Program-made: the position numbers and the translations under genes
In this document: positions 8,557 to 17,730 of the stretch, in pieces
Layout of the letters: each line of letters opens with the position of its first letter
How positions within the stretch are numbered: position 1 is the first letter of the stretch
Assembly: GCF_001458215.1 (NCBI RefSeq)
Contig: NZ_CYTW01000001.1
Location: forward strand, 1,922,001-1,986,000
Direction: 5' to 3'
From: Shimia thalassica
GTDB lineage: Bacteria; Pseudomonadota; Alphaproteobacteria; Rhodobacterales; Rhodobacteraceae
Length of the DNA: 64,000 nucleotides
Notes under the pieces: model-generated
Seen by the model: the letters and a program-made list of their open reading frames with translations, nothing else
What the model was told of the DNA's origin: nothing
Database searches by the model: none

Positions 8557-9912
8557 ATGTTTCTCAATGCCCGAACCAGACTGATCCTTGCCAGCATCCT
8601 GCTTAGCAGTGTGGTTACCGTGTCTGTGCTGGGCATTGTTTATGTGACCACGAATGTGATCATCGAACAGGAAACACGCAGCGTCGTTGAGGCCGAAATC
8701 ACCGGCTTGTCGGATGATTTTGAACGTCTGGGTTTGCTTGGACTGGCCGCTGCCATCGACCGCCGTGTGCAAAGTTCGACCAAACAGGATGCCATCTATC
8801 TTTTGACGGATTACCGCGGGCGCACCATTTCCGGCAACCTCGCGACATGGCCCACATCGGTTGAACCTGGCGGGGGCTGGGTCGAACTTGATCTGGTGCG
8901 CACCGACAGCGAAGAAGAAGTGCCCATTGCCGCGATTTCAATCCGTCTGGAAAGCAATGCGCGGCTATTGGTGGGCCGCGATGCGTCAGGCCGACAAAAA
9001 TTCGACCGGATCCTCGTGCAATCCGCAGGTCTCGCATTGATCGCGGCCTTTGTGCTCAGCTTGATCACAAGCTGGCTTTTGACGCGGCTTGTCTTTAGCC
9101 GGATTACAGACATTTCCGACACGGCAAACACCATCGTTGCCGGTGATTTTGCACGGCGCATTCCGGTGCGGGGCACAGGGGATGAATTTGACCGGCTGGC
9201 CGTGACGTTGAACGATATGCTTGGCCGGATAGAAGAGCTCGTCAACAATCTGCAACTAACGACCAACAGTCTCTCGCATGATCTGCGCAGCCCTTTGACC
9301 CGTTTGCGCACCCATCTGGATACGCTACTGTTGGAGGACGCAGAACAACAGGATCGCGACAAAGCCGGCAAACGGGCGCTTGAAGAAGTGGACCATTTGC
9401 TGCGCGTCTTTGCCAATCTGACAGAGATTGCACGGGCAGAGGCCCGCCTGCCTAAATCCGATTTCGAAACGGTGGATATGAATGCCTTGGTGCGCGACGC
9501 TGTCGAACTTTATGCCCCTGTCGGAGAAGAGCGCGGCGTAAATCTGTTAGGTGTTGGCACGGCCAAACCCATCAACGGGCATCGCGCCCTGTTGATGCAG
9601 GTGCTGTCCAACATCCTTGAAAACGCCCTGCGCTATGCGCCGGACAACAGCACAATCAATGTCCGGCTAGTGGATCAGGATGGCGGGCTTTGTATCGAAG
9701 TGTGCGACGAAGGGCCCGGCATGCCCGACGCCTTTATCAAGACCGCAATCCAACCGTTCCAGACACTTGATCCAAGCAGATCAAACCCCGGCGCGGGGCT
9801 GGGGCTTGCTCTTGTGGCTGCGGTGGCGCGGATGCACGACGGCAATGTTCATCTTGAAAACACCACGCCGGGCCTCAAGGTTTCCGTCACGCTCGCACGA
9901 GGCGACATTTAG
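8557..9912 (+). CDS. Two-component sensor histidine kinase
   Basis: 451 residues. One membrane helix at about 8-30, a periplasmic sensor of about 125 residues, a second helix near 160-180, a HAMP linker, then the H-box (SLSHDLRSPLTRLR), N-box (NILENALRYAP) and G-boxes (DEGPGMP, GAGLGLAL). This is the EnvZ-like architecture. ATG 8557 is six bases past the regulator's stop; a TTG at 8548 would overlap it. It phosphorylates the upstream regulator. Signal unknown. It ends 22 bases before the convergent cyclase gene. Confidence 0.92.
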   Translation: MFLNARTRLILASILLSSVVTVSVLGIVYVTTNVIIEQETRSVVEAEITGLSDDFERLGLLGLAAAIDRRVQSSTKQDAIYLLTDYRGRTISGNLATWPTSVEPGGGWVELDLVRTDSEEEVPIAAISIRLESNARLLVGRDASGRQKFDRILVQSAGLALIAAFVLSLITSWLLTRLVFSRITDISDTANTIVAGDFARRIPVRGTGDEFDRLAVTLNDMLGRIEELVNNLQLTTNSLSHDLRSPLTRLRTHLDTLLLEDAEQQDRDKAGKRALEEVDHLLRVFANLTEIARAEARLPKSDFETVDMNALVRDAVELYAPVGEERGVNLLGVGTAKPINGHRALLMQVLSNILENALRYAPDNSTINVRLVDQDGGLCIEVCDEGPGMPDAFIKTAIQPFQTLDPSRSNPGAGLGLALVAAVARMHDGNVHLENTTPGLKVSVTLARGDI

Positions 9913-9934
9913 AACGTACTGCACCGCAAGGGGC

Positions 9935-11230
9935 CTATTCCCCGAGTGCAAACAGGTTTTCAGTACGTGAAATCCCGTTAAGCCTCTGGGTGCCCATATC
10001 CTCGAAACTCTCAGGTAAAAGAGAGGCAACCGGCGCCGACATCAGGATGTTTCTGTTCAAAGGTTTACAGAACCCTTCGATCCGGCTGGCGATGTTCACG
10101 GCCTCGCCAATGACGGTGAAATCAAGACGTTTGGCCGACCCGATATTGCCAAAAAAGACCTCTCCCAAATGCAGACCAATGCCGGTTTGCAGGTGCGCCC
10201 AGTCGGGATCATCCTGCATCTCGAGGTTCAACGCATCCAGCAACGCGACCGCTTCTCTGGCAGAGGTGGCCGCAGCCTTGGCCGCCATTTCGGGTGTGTC
10301 AAAGTCTTCCAGAAGAAACACGGCCAGCATTCCGTCACCAATGAACTTGATCACATCGCCACCGTGTTTGATGACCGCATCCGCCATGACCGAAAAGTAA
10401 CGGTCCAGCATTTGGGCGGTGATCTGGTTGTCCATGGTTTCCGACAGGCCGGAAAAGCCGCGCATGTCCGAGCTCCAGACAATCGCGCGGATCGGGCGCC
10501 CACCGCCACGTTTGATTGTGCCGCTCACAACCCGTTGAGCCGCTTCGCGCCCCAGATAGGCCCGCGAGATATTTTCGGTGATCCGCTCGGCAACGTGGCG
10601 TTCTACGTGCAGGGCAAAGATCTTGAGCAGCCGGTGAAGCGTATGCTTCTGAAGATCGGTGAACCCGCCCGGTTGCAAGGTCGCAAGAGTGACGGCGTTG
10701 CTTCTGGTCTTTCTGGTAGGAAGCGGAACCGCGAGGTATTCAGTGAACCCTGCTTCAGCGAGTTCAGTCATAAGGGCGCCGTCGCGCTCGGGCCTCTCGG
10801 ACTCGAGCGAGATTTGCACCTGCGCGCCAAACTCCATGGTGCGATACAGGGGGCTGCTGCGATAGGCGTCCATCGAAAGGACGCCTTCGTTCAGCATGAT
10901 TTCATCGCAGAACCCATCCAGAATGTTCCAGTTCCACGCATAGCCCAACGCCTGCGGATGCAAGGTGCCAACATTCAGACCCAAACGGGCAACGCCCAGT
11001 CCGGCCTGCACCAGACGCGCGCCAAACCCCTCGATCAGCGCGGTTGTGTCTTCGACCTTGTTTGCCTGATCCAGCAACCAGTTCTCGACATCACTCGGGG
11101 CAAGCGACACGGTCCGATCAATGTGAAACACATTGCGGTTCAACAGGCACACGCCAGCGGGGTAGTTACGCAACACAGGCGAGGGCACGGGGGCCGGATC
11201 GGAAAACATGTTTTTGGGGATGGCGTTCAT
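9935..11230 (-). CDS. Class III adenylate/guanylate cyclase
   Basis: 431 residues. The C-terminal catalytic domain (about 225-400) has the metal-binding Asp in SSDMRGFS, the second Asp in KFIGDGMLAVF, and FTVIGEAVNIASRIEG, where the transition-state Asn and Arg are expected. The N-terminal 200 residues have no signal peptide or membrane helix and look like a soluble sensory domain that I cannot name. The T of DFTVIG occupies a base-selecting position, so ATP versus GTP is not certain. Convergent with the sensor kinase and separated from the upstream oxidoreductase by a hairpin. Confidence 0.88.
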   Translation of the reverse strand: MNAIPKNMFSDPAPVPSPVLRNYPAGVCLLNRNVFHIDRTVSLAPSDVENWLLDQANKVEDTTALIEGFGARLVQAGLGVARLGLNVGTLHPQALGYAWNWNILDGFCDEIMLNEGVLSMDAYRSSPLYRTMEFGAQVQISLESERPERDGALMTELAEAGFTEYLAVPLPTRKTRSNAVTLATLQPGGFTDLQKHTLHRLLKIFALHVERHVAERITENISRAYLGREAAQRVVSGTIKRGGGRPIRAIVWSSDMRGFSGLSETMDNQITAQMLDRYFSVMADAVIKHGGDVIKFIGDGMLAVFLLEDFDTPEMAAKAAATSAREAVALLDALNLEMQDDPDWAHLQTGIGLHLGEVFFGNIGSAKRLDFTVIGEAVNIASRIEGFCKPLNRNILMSAPVASLLPESFEDMGTQRLNGISRTENLFALGE

Positions 11231-11279
11231 TGTCGCTGCTCATAAAGGCGTCGGAAGTTGGGTCAGAGACACATAAGGA

Positions 11280-11306
11280 CCGCGAAGGTGGTTTGCACCC
11301 TCGCGG
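11280..11306 (-). terminator. Hairpin between oxidoreductase and cyclase genes
   Basis: 11-bp stem with one mismatch (CCGCGAAGGTG / CACCCTCGCGG) and a 5-base loop, 32 bases past the stop of the minus-strand oxidoreductase. No strong T run on the minus side. Confidence 0.45.
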
Positions 11307-11337
11307 CCCGCAACTTTTTGTGAACCTTCTTTCAGGT

Positions 11338-12324
11338 TCAGATATCGACGACCACTTTGCCCATCGCCTGTCCGCTGGACAGCCGGTCATAGGCCGCTCC
11401 GACCTCGTCAAACCCAAAGCGTTGCTCATCCAGCAAAGGCTTGAGCGCCCCTGCGTCGACGATCTCGGCCAGCTTGGCAAGAATGGCGCCGTGGTCTTCG
11501 CGTTTGTGATCATAGAGCATCGGGATCAGCATAAAGATCACATGCAGCGTCAATCCTTTGAAATGTGCCGGAGACAGGTCCAGCTCCAGCAGAGCCACCG
11601 TCGAAGCGATCTGACCGTTCAAGGCAGCCGCTTCGAACGAGTTGGACATATTGGCACCGCCCACCGCGTCGAAGATCACGTCAAAACCCGCACCGCCGGT
11701 GTGTTGCGCAACATAGTCCGCAACCTGCTGGGTTGTGAAATCAATCGCCGTGGCCCCATATCCGCTGATCACGTCAAGCTGGGTCTGGCCTCTGCCTGTC
11801 GCATAAACGTCGGCGCCAAGATGCTTTGCCAGCTGGATGGCCAAGTGTCCGACACCACCAGCGCCACCATGCACAAGAACCTTTTGTCCGGTTCTGGCGC
11901 CGGCGCGTTTCAGACCTTCAAAGGCCGTGATCCCAACAAGGGGCAGGGCGGCTGCCTCTCGCATGCTGAGCGATTTGGGTTTGTGGGCAATCAGCCTTGC
12001 ATCCGCCAGCATGTATTCCGCTAAAGCACCCTGAAGGTCAGCCAAACCACCAGCACAGCCATAGACTTCGTCCCCGATGGCGAATCCGGAAACACCTTCG
12101 CCGACGTCTTCGATGGTGCCCGCAAAATCCATGCCCAATACGGCAGGCAGGTCAGGCGAAAGAGGCAGGTCTTTGCCCATGCCTTTGATCATTGTATCAA
12201 CGGTGTTCACGCTGCTGGCTGCAACGCGCAGAACGACATGGCCCGGTTTGACCGATGGGCGAGGCAGCTCGGCAGGTTCGAATTTTGCGTCTGCGCCATA
12301 GGCGTTCAATATCATGGATTTCAT
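11338..12324 (-). CDS. Zinc-independent MDR-family quinone oxidoreductase/alcohol dehydrogenase-like
   Basis: 328 residues of the medium-chain dehydrogenase superfamily: GroES-like N domain with LGMDFAGTIEDVG (residues 62-74), then the Rossmann segment VLVHGGAGGVGHLAIQLAK (about 149-167) for NAD(P)H. The Cys/His ligands of zinc alcohol dehydrogenases are missing and the fold resembles NADPH:quinone reductases (zeta-crystallin type). Single gene between hairpins on both sides. Substrate unknown; enones or quinones are typical for the group. Confidence 0.85.
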   Translation of the reverse strand: MKSMILNAYGADAKFEPAELPRPSVKPGHVVLRVAASSVNTVDTMIKGMGKDLPLSPDLPAVLGMDFAGTIEDVGEGVSGFAIGDEVYGCAGGLADLQGALAEYMLADARLIAHKPKSLSMREAAALPLVGITAFEGLKRAGARTGQKVLVHGGAGGVGHLAIQLAKHLGADVYATGRGQTQLDVISGYGATAIDFTTQQVADYVAQHTGGAGFDVIFDAVGGANMSNSFEAAALNGQIASTVALLELDLSPAHFKGLTLHVIFMLIPMLYDHKREDHGAILAKLAEIVDAGALKPLLDEQRFGFDEVGAAYDRLSSGQAMGKVVVDI

Positions 12325-12517
12325 CGTGGGTCTCCAAATCGATGTTTGATGAGACCTATTTAGATTACCTTACATTCACGGTAAATTGACGCAATTCAAA
12401 CTTCATAATTCTGATTTGATATATAATAAACGGGCTTGTATATGGCCTTTCTCAGGCAACCGGGCGCACTTACGGATTCACTTCAATTCACGTCACACCG
12501 TTGATTTAAAACGTGCC

Positions 12518-12559
12518 GGGTTTTGCCTCTGTCTTTTTCTGCAGTGGCAAAACCCTTTT
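12518..12559 (-). terminator. Bidirectional terminator-like hairpin after the SDR gene
   Basis: Perfect 10-bp stem GGGTTTTGCC / GGCAAAACCC enclosing 18 bases, just after the SDR stop at 12563. TTTT follows on the plus side; the minus side reads GGCACGTTTT. The rest of 12325-12517 is AT-rich with no gene seen. Confidence 0.55.
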
Positions 12560-12562
12560 CAT

Positions 12563-13348
12563 TCAGAGCGTTGCAGTGATCTCTTTAATCTCTTTCATCA
12601 CAGCGCTCGCGTGATCGGGATCAAGTGCTGTGGCGTGGGGCTGTGCAAAACCGCCCGAGTCATTGTCGAAATACGCGCCAGAGGCGCCATCGAACTCAGA
12701 TGACAACGCTGCGCGCATCAGAATATCGGCCCCAATGCTCAGATCATTGCCTGCAACTCCGAACCCTTCCTTGACCATCTTCGACGCCAACAGCGACCCT
12801 GGATTAACCGCCACAACACTTGGCCCGTCCGGCAAGGCGCGCGCCAGTTCCTGTGTCCAGATCGTGATTGCCAGCTTGCTTTGCGCATAGGCACCAAAAT
12901 CATCCAGTGCGCCTTGTCCTGCCATGGCGCTCAGGTCAACCGCCGCCTGCGCCGCGGACGACAGGTTCACGATACGACCCTCTTGCGGGATAATCGGCAA
13001 CAGGCGTTGCGTCAGAACCCACGGCGCAAATGTGTTGACCATAAACCGCACATCAAACCCGTCTGACGTTCTGATCTGGGGCACCTTATAGACACCCGCG
13101 TTGTTGATCAGCACATCAAGGCGGTCATGACGGGCGAGGATTTCCGAAGCCAGATTTTCGACATCCGACATTGTGGACAGATCAGCGATATAGGCTTCTG
13201 TGGTACCACCGATTTCATCTTTGGCGGCGTCGAGTTTTGTCTGGCTTCGACCATGCAACAGGATCGTGTGCCCTTGTGCGGCAAGGGTTTTCGCCGTCAA
13301 CAAACCGATGCCATCGGTCGATCCGGTGATAAGTATAATCTTGGACAT
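12563..13348 (-). CDS. Short-chain dehydrogenase/reductase
   Basis: 261 residues, classical SDR: cofactor motif TGSTDGIG at 8-15, NNAGV near 86, and catalytic YAQSK (Tyr-x3-Lys) near 155. ATG 13348 has AAGGAA upstream, within the last codons of the preceding LLM gene region, so the pair is an operon with a 10-base gap. The substrate is unknown. Divergent LysR gene upstream suggests shared control with the LLM enzyme. Confidence 0.88.
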   Translation of the reverse strand: MSKIILITGSTDGIGLLTAKTLAAQGHTILLHGRSQTKLDAAKDEIGGTTEAYIADLSTMSDVENLASEILARHDRLDVLINNAGVYKVPQIRTSDGFDVRFMVNTFAPWVLTQRLLPIIPQEGRIVNLSSAAQAAVDLSAMAGQGALDDFGAYAQSKLAITIWTQELARALPDGPSVVAVNPGSLLASKMVKEGFGVAGNDLSIGADILMRAALSSEFDGASGAYFDNDSGGFAQPHATALDPDHASAVMKEIKEITATL

Positions 13349-13358
13349 GAGAGTTTCC

Positions 13359-14327
13359 TTAAACAGAGAAGTCGGGCAGCAGATCATCCGAAAGGCGCTG
13401 CAATGTTGTGTCAATATCAGCCTGATTGAAGCGCAGGTTCAGGGCCACGTGGTTGATCCCCAATGACTGTACCTCTTTCAGATAAGAGCGCAGAAAGGTT
13501 ACGCCAGAGCGGAACCCCAAATGTATCGGGCTTGGGGCGGCTTCGGCATCAGCGACCAGATCCACATACAGGGATTGCATCACCGGTTTATTCGAACCTC
13601 CCGCACGGGTAATGCGCGCGCGATAGTCTGCAACGACGCGGCCCTGTGAGGCCGCATCGCGTGGGTAGGTCATCCAGCCATCGCCGTTTTGTGCAACCCA
13701 GTCCGGAGATTGCTGGCTGCCCCCCGTGATCAGAAGGGGCAGGCGACCCGATTGGGGTTTGGGCAACATGTCCATCCCGCCAGACAAAGATCCGTAGCCA
13801 TTTTCCAGCGTTGGATAGCTGTCGTTCATCGCGCGGATATACGCAACGCTGTCACGAAAGCGTTCACCACGATCCGGAAACGTCATATTCATCGCGGGGT
13901 ATTCTTCGGGGCGATCACCCGAAGCCACACCCAGCAACAGACGCCCCCCTGCCAAAGCATCAACCGAGGCTGCGGCCTTGGCTACATGCGCCGGATGCCG
14001 CAAAGGTAAAACGATGCTGGCCACGCCCAAAGCGATGTCGCGTGTCGCAAAAGAGAGCGCCCCGAGATACACAAATGGATCAAAAACCTGTCCGGCATCG
14101 CCAAAAGACGGCACATTGAAAGGCACATCGCGCAGCCAGACCGACGAAAAGCCCAACGCCTCTGCGCGCTGTATCCGCTCGATATGTTGGTCCATCGCAG
14201 GCACGGCACTGTTTGGATAGGCCTCAAGCGGCACCACCAGACCAACGCTCAAGCGGTCCGGTTTGAAAACCGCGTTATAGGCCCGATTGATGGGCGCAAA
14301 GTCATGTGTGTCCTGTGTGTCTCGCAT
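13359..14327 (-). CDS. LLM-class (luciferase-like) flavin oxidoreductase
   Basis: 322 residues of the bacterial-luciferase-like TIM-barrel family that use FMN or F420. Visible family segments include FSSVWLRDVPF, ATRDIALGVASIVLPLRHPAHVAKAAASVD (conserved part, read in pieces), LLLGVASGDRPEEY and ITGGSQQSP. It resembles the BA3436-type oxidoreductases. ATG 14327 has AAGGACA eight bases upstream; further upstream codons are open but unlike the family. Promoter lies in 14328-14478, shared with the divergent LysR gene. Confidence 0.87.
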   Translation of the reverse strand: MRDTQDTHDFAPINRAYNAVFKPDRLSVGLVVPLEAYPNSAVPAMDQHIERIQRAEALGFSSVWLRDVPFNVPSFGDAGQVFDPFVYLGALSFATRDIALGVASIVLPLRHPAHVAKAAASVDALAGGRLLLGVASGDRPEEYPAMNMTFPDRGERFRDSVAYIRAMNDSYPTLENGYGSLSGGMDMLPKPQSGRLPLLITGGSQQSPDWVAQNGDGWMTYPRDAASQGRVVADYRARITRAGGSNKPVMQSLYVDLVADAEAAPSPIHLGFRSGVTFLRSYLKEVQSLGINHVALNLRFNQADIDTTLQRLSDDLLPDFSV

Positions 14328-14478
14328 TGAAGATGTCCTTGTGCGGCCCGAAAAAAATGGCGCCAGCCTTATGTTCTTGCCGAATGCGCCGGTTCTGGCT
14401 TCCTTCAAGATACCCATTGAGATTTGAATAAAAACAGGGCAAATATTGATTGATAATTCGGGTATTGGATAGAATACG

Positions 14479-15387
14479 ATGGATACTGACAGCCTACGCC
14501 TGTTTGTTTTGGCCGCGGAAAAGTTGAACATCAGCGCCGCAGGGCGTGCTTTGGGGCTTGCGCCTGCCGTATCCAGCGCACGCCTTGCGAAACTGGAACA
14601 AACCCTTGGGGCGGACCTGCTGCATCGCTCGACCCGAAAGGTTTCGCTGTCTCTGGAGGGGGCGGAATTTCTGCCCTATGCCCGCGAGATGCTGGCACAG
14701 GAGGAGGCCGGTCGCGCCGCATTGGGGCAGGGACAGGCCACCCCAACGGGTAAGCTGCGCTTTACGGCACCCAGCACCTTTGCCCAGCTTTATATCGCAC
14801 CCATATTGCCCCTGTTTCTGAAAGCCTACCCTGGCATTACGCTGGATTTGCGCCTGTCAGACAGCCGGTTTGACCTGATCGAAGGCAGCTTTGATCTGGC
14901 GATCCGGAATTCGGCACTGGAAGACACCAGCCTGAAGGGGCGAAAGCTGGCCAGTGACCGGCGCATTCTGTGTGCGTCGCCGGCCTATCTTGCCGAACAT
15001 GGCACACCGGCACGTCCAGAGGATCTGATCGATCATAACCTGATCTCTTTTGCGGATCAGGAAACGCGTCCATTGGCGGGACCAAATGGACAGACCGGCG
15101 CCTTTTCCCCCCGCGACTCGCAGGGGCAGCTGATCATTGACGATGGGCTGAGCCAGAAAATCGCGACGATTGCAGGTGCGGGAATTTCAATCAACTCAAT
15201 CTGGAGCGTGCATCAGGAGCTTCGCAACGGTCAGCTTGTCCGAGTGTTGCCCGCGTATCAGGTCGCGGACGAGACCGTTCTGTGGCTGGTCTATCCCAAA
15301 GCGAATGTCCTGTCGGCAAAGGTGCGTGTCTTCATCGATTTCCTGCTGGACCACATTGGCAAAAAACCGGCCTGGGAGCAGGAATAA
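14479..15387 (+). CDS. LysR-family transcriptional regulator
   Basis: 302 residues. N-terminal winged helix (residues 1-60: LRLFVLAAEKLNISAAGRAL then LAPAVSSARLAKLE), followed by a LysR_substrate domain (about 90-290) with DLAIRNSALEDTSL and a CASPAYLAEHG strand, characteristic of the CrgA/DsdC-like group. It is divergent from the LLM-SDR operon with 151 bases between, the usual layout for a LysR regulator of its neighbours. Effector unknown. Confidence 0.92.
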   Translation: MDTDSLRLFVLAAEKLNISAAGRALGLAPAVSSARLAKLEQTLGADLLHRSTRKVSLSLEGAEFLPYAREMLAQEEAGRAALGQGQATPTGKLRFTAPSTFAQLYIAPILPLFLKAYPGITLDLRLSDSRFDLIEGSFDLAIRNSALEDTSLKGRKLASDRRILCASPAYLAEHGTPARPEDLIDHNLISFADQETRPLAGPNGQTGAFSPRDSQGQLIIDDGLSQKIATIAGAGISINSIWSVHQELRNGQLVRVLPAYQVADETVLWLVYPKANVLSAKVRVFIDFLLDHIGKKPAWEQE

Positions 15388-15450
15388 CAGCCAGCAATGG
15401 TCGCAAGGCGCAAGGGCAGGGAAGTCCTCTTACAAGGCCCGCGTTGCGGA

Positions 15451-16650
15451 TCAAAAGACAATGCGCGCTCTGACGCCCCACAGGGTAACGCTTGATGCCG
15501 AAGGGTTCAGCAACGGATCTTTGATGTATTGAACCGACGGTGTGATTTGCAGGCTTGGAGACAGCGAGAAACGATAGAACGCCTCGACGGTTTTCTGGTT
15601 TCCCGCAATACCGTTGGCTTCGGCCCAGTTGAAACCGACCCCCGCCATGTCGGTATTGCGCCCGTAATAGCCCAAACCCACCGAGACCGAGTTTTCATAG
15701 AGTGCGGCTGTGCCCTTGGAACTTCCGGCGCGCACAAAGGGCATCCATTTGTTGTCGACAAACCATGCGGCGGAAAACGCCACGCCATAGTCTTCTGCCC
15801 GTGATCCGTCGGACGCGGCATCGGCATGCCAGAAGGTCATGTGGATGTTGTCGAAATAGATCCTTTCAAAGCCGCTTGTATAGCCGATTTCGAGGCTCTT
15901 GAAGAGATCGCCATCGCTGAAAACATCGAAATCCGGTGACGTGGGATCGGCATTTGCATCGGCGATACTGCCGACGGCATAGAAGTTCTGGCCGAGCTTG
16001 ACCCCACCCGCGACACCAAGGCCCGGATTGGGTGCGTTGATTGTCGGATTTGTATTGAAGGCAAGGTTCTGAAACCCGGTATAGGGGCTGACCAGACCAT
16101 AGACATCGACGAAATCCGTCACGTCGATTTGCCCGAACTGAAGTGTCCAGGACCCGTCCTGAGCACGTTGCGTCCAGTAGAGGTTGGTCAACATCGTTCC
16201 ATTGTCGTTAAAGGCCGTGCCCGTCACGGACAACGCGCCCCCGTCAAACCCGAAAAACTGTGGTGCGACGGCACCATAGGCATGGCGGTTCTCGATTTTG
16301 AACGTCAAAGACCCGTGGTCGGTTGCCTGCAAGTTGCCATAAATCCGCGCGATCCCGCCTGCGGCTTCGCCTTCACCAAGGTCGGAATTGGACCATTGCC
16401 CAAGAGAAAGGTAATCCAGATTGAACGTGAACCCGTTTTCGGCCAGCCCGTCTTTCCATTCGTACCAACCCGGCGCGATATTGCGTGGAAAATCCGACCG
16501 GAATTGCGGATCGGTCAACCCATCTCCGGGTTGCAGTTCTGCGCCCACGGAAGACGGGCCAGAAAGCCCTTGGGCCAGACCGGACACCGCCGCCATGGAG
16601 GCTGTGAACGTCACGGTAATCCCCAAAAGGTGTTTCGTGAATGCTCTCAT
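15451..16650 (-). CDS. Carbohydrate-selective porin, OprB-like
   Basis: 399 residues: signal peptide at 1-26 (cleavage after GLAQG region) and an outer-membrane beta-barrel ending in Phe (RARIVF), the BAM signal. Segments such as LYWTQRAQDGSWTLQFGQIDV, here read in parts, and SVGLGYYGRN recall the OprB family. ATG 16650 has AGGAG seven bases upstream. It is the third gene of the amidohydrolase - metallophosphoesterase - porin group, 13 bases after the phosphoesterase stop, so likely takes up the substrate of that pathway. Sugar specificity is not shown. Confidence 0.78.
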   Translation of the reverse strand: MRAFTKHLLGITVTFTASMAAVSGLAQGLSGPSSVGAELQPGDGLTDPQFRSDFPRNIAPGWYEWKDGLAENGFTFNLDYLSLGQWSNSDLGEGEAAGGIARIYGNLQATDHGSLTFKIENRHAYGAVAPQFFGFDGGALSVTGTAFNDNGTMLTNLYWTQRAQDGSWTLQFGQIDVTDFVDVYGLVSPYTGFQNLAFNTNPTINAPNPGLGVAGGVKLGQNFYAVGSIADANADPTSPDFDVFSDGDLFKSLEIGYTSGFERIYFDNIHMTFWHADAASDGSRAEDYGVAFSAAWFVDNKWMPFVRAGSSKGTAALYENSVSVGLGYYGRNTDMAGVGFNWAEANGIAGNQKTVEAFYRFSLSPSLQITPSVQYIKDPLLNPSASSVTLWGVRARIVF

Positions 16651-16663
16651 GTGACTGCTCCTG

Positions 16664-17659
16664 TCATTTGCATGATCCAACAGCAAAACAAACGCCTTCG
16701 CCGTCAAGAGGTATGTGTCCCGTCCGATCCCGGATGCCAGACAGCATCAAAGTTGCAATGCTGACCTCTGTGCCGGCAACCGTCACGAGGACCACATGAT
16801 CTTCGGACATGCCCAGTTCCGGAAACTGTTTCCCGCCGGTTGTGGCAAGTTGAATATAGTCCCGACCAAACCGGCTCTGATGTTTGTAAAAGTGTTCGTG
16901 TCCGTTGAAGACCGTATAGGGGATATCGGCCAGTGCGGCTTCGATATCGTGAAACCGGGTTTCGTCTGCATTCCACGCTGGTTTGTGCGTGAAGACAAAA
17001 ACGTGGCGAACGTCTTTGTTTTGCGCGATGGCGTCGACAAAATAGGCGCCTTGCTGATCACTGATCGCACCTGTCACACGTTCCTGGCTTTTTGCATAGG
17101 GTGTTTTCGCAAAGGCCTCTGGACCAACCGTTTTGTAGATTTCCACAGCCTCGGCGCGCTGTGTCGCGATGGTGTCCCGACGTGTCTGGGACAGGTCCTC
17201 GGTATCAAGCACCAGAAACAACACGTCTTTATAGCGAAAGTGATAATAATGCGGGCCATAGCGGTCTTCCCAGACGTCCCGCTCAAGCGCGCTGGAAAGG
17301 TCGTGATTGCCGCCAACATAAAACATCGGCACACCAACCTTGGCGGCGCGCTGGTCAAAGCTCTGCCATTGCGCGATCAGCTCGTCCCGTGTTCCGCCGC
17401 CTTCGATCAGATCTCCAACGCTGATCACAAATTCCGGCCCCAGAAGCGCGAGTTGCGCCATCGCGATCTCGAAAACTTGCGGACGTTCACCGCCGGTCAG
17501 ATCAGAATGAATGGCAAAAGTGAATTTCTGGACGTCGCCCTCAAAGGCATCTGTGGTCCATGGCTTCTTTTCGTTTGTCACGCTGTGCGAGAAGCCTTCA
17601 GCGATTGCAGATGTCAGGGCAAAGCCGAGGACCATCAAAACCACCCAGATCATTTTCAT
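16664..17659 (-). CDS. Exported calcineurin-like metallophosphoesterase
   Basis: 331 residues with an N-terminal signal peptide (about 1-20, ending in SAIAEG). Metal-binding motifs in order: HSDLTGG near 51 (usual D-x-H is replaced by H-S-D), GDLIEGG near 83, GGNHD near 116, THKPAW near 228 and NGHEH near 254. These place it in the calcineurin-like phosphoesterase fold with a dinuclear metal site. Start is the first of ATG-AAA-ATG with AGGA upstream. It lies between the amidohydrolase and the porin and is co-oriented; substrate unknown, periplasmic by prediction. Confidence 0.85.
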   Translation of the reverse strand: MKMIWVVLMVLGFALTSAIAEGFSHSVTNEKKPWTTDAFEGDVQKFTFAIHSDLTGGERPQVFEIAMAQLALLGPEFVISVGDLIEGGGTRDELIAQWQSFDQRAAKVGVPMFYVGGNHDLSSALERDVWEDRYGPHYYHFRYKDVLFLVLDTEDLSQTRRDTIATQRAEAVEIYKTVGPEAFAKTPYAKSQERVTGAISDQQGAYFVDAIAQNKDVRHVFVFTHKPAWNADETRFHDIEAALADIPYTVFNGHEHFYKHQSRFGRDYIQLATTGGKQFPELGMSEDHVVLVTVAGTEVSIATLMLSGIRDRTGHIPLDGEGVCFAVGSCK

Positions 17660-17730
17660 TGGAAGCGTCCTGATTTCATCAAGGGTGCGGGGCGGCCGAG
17701 GTAATAAACCGCCCCACCCATCAATTTTGC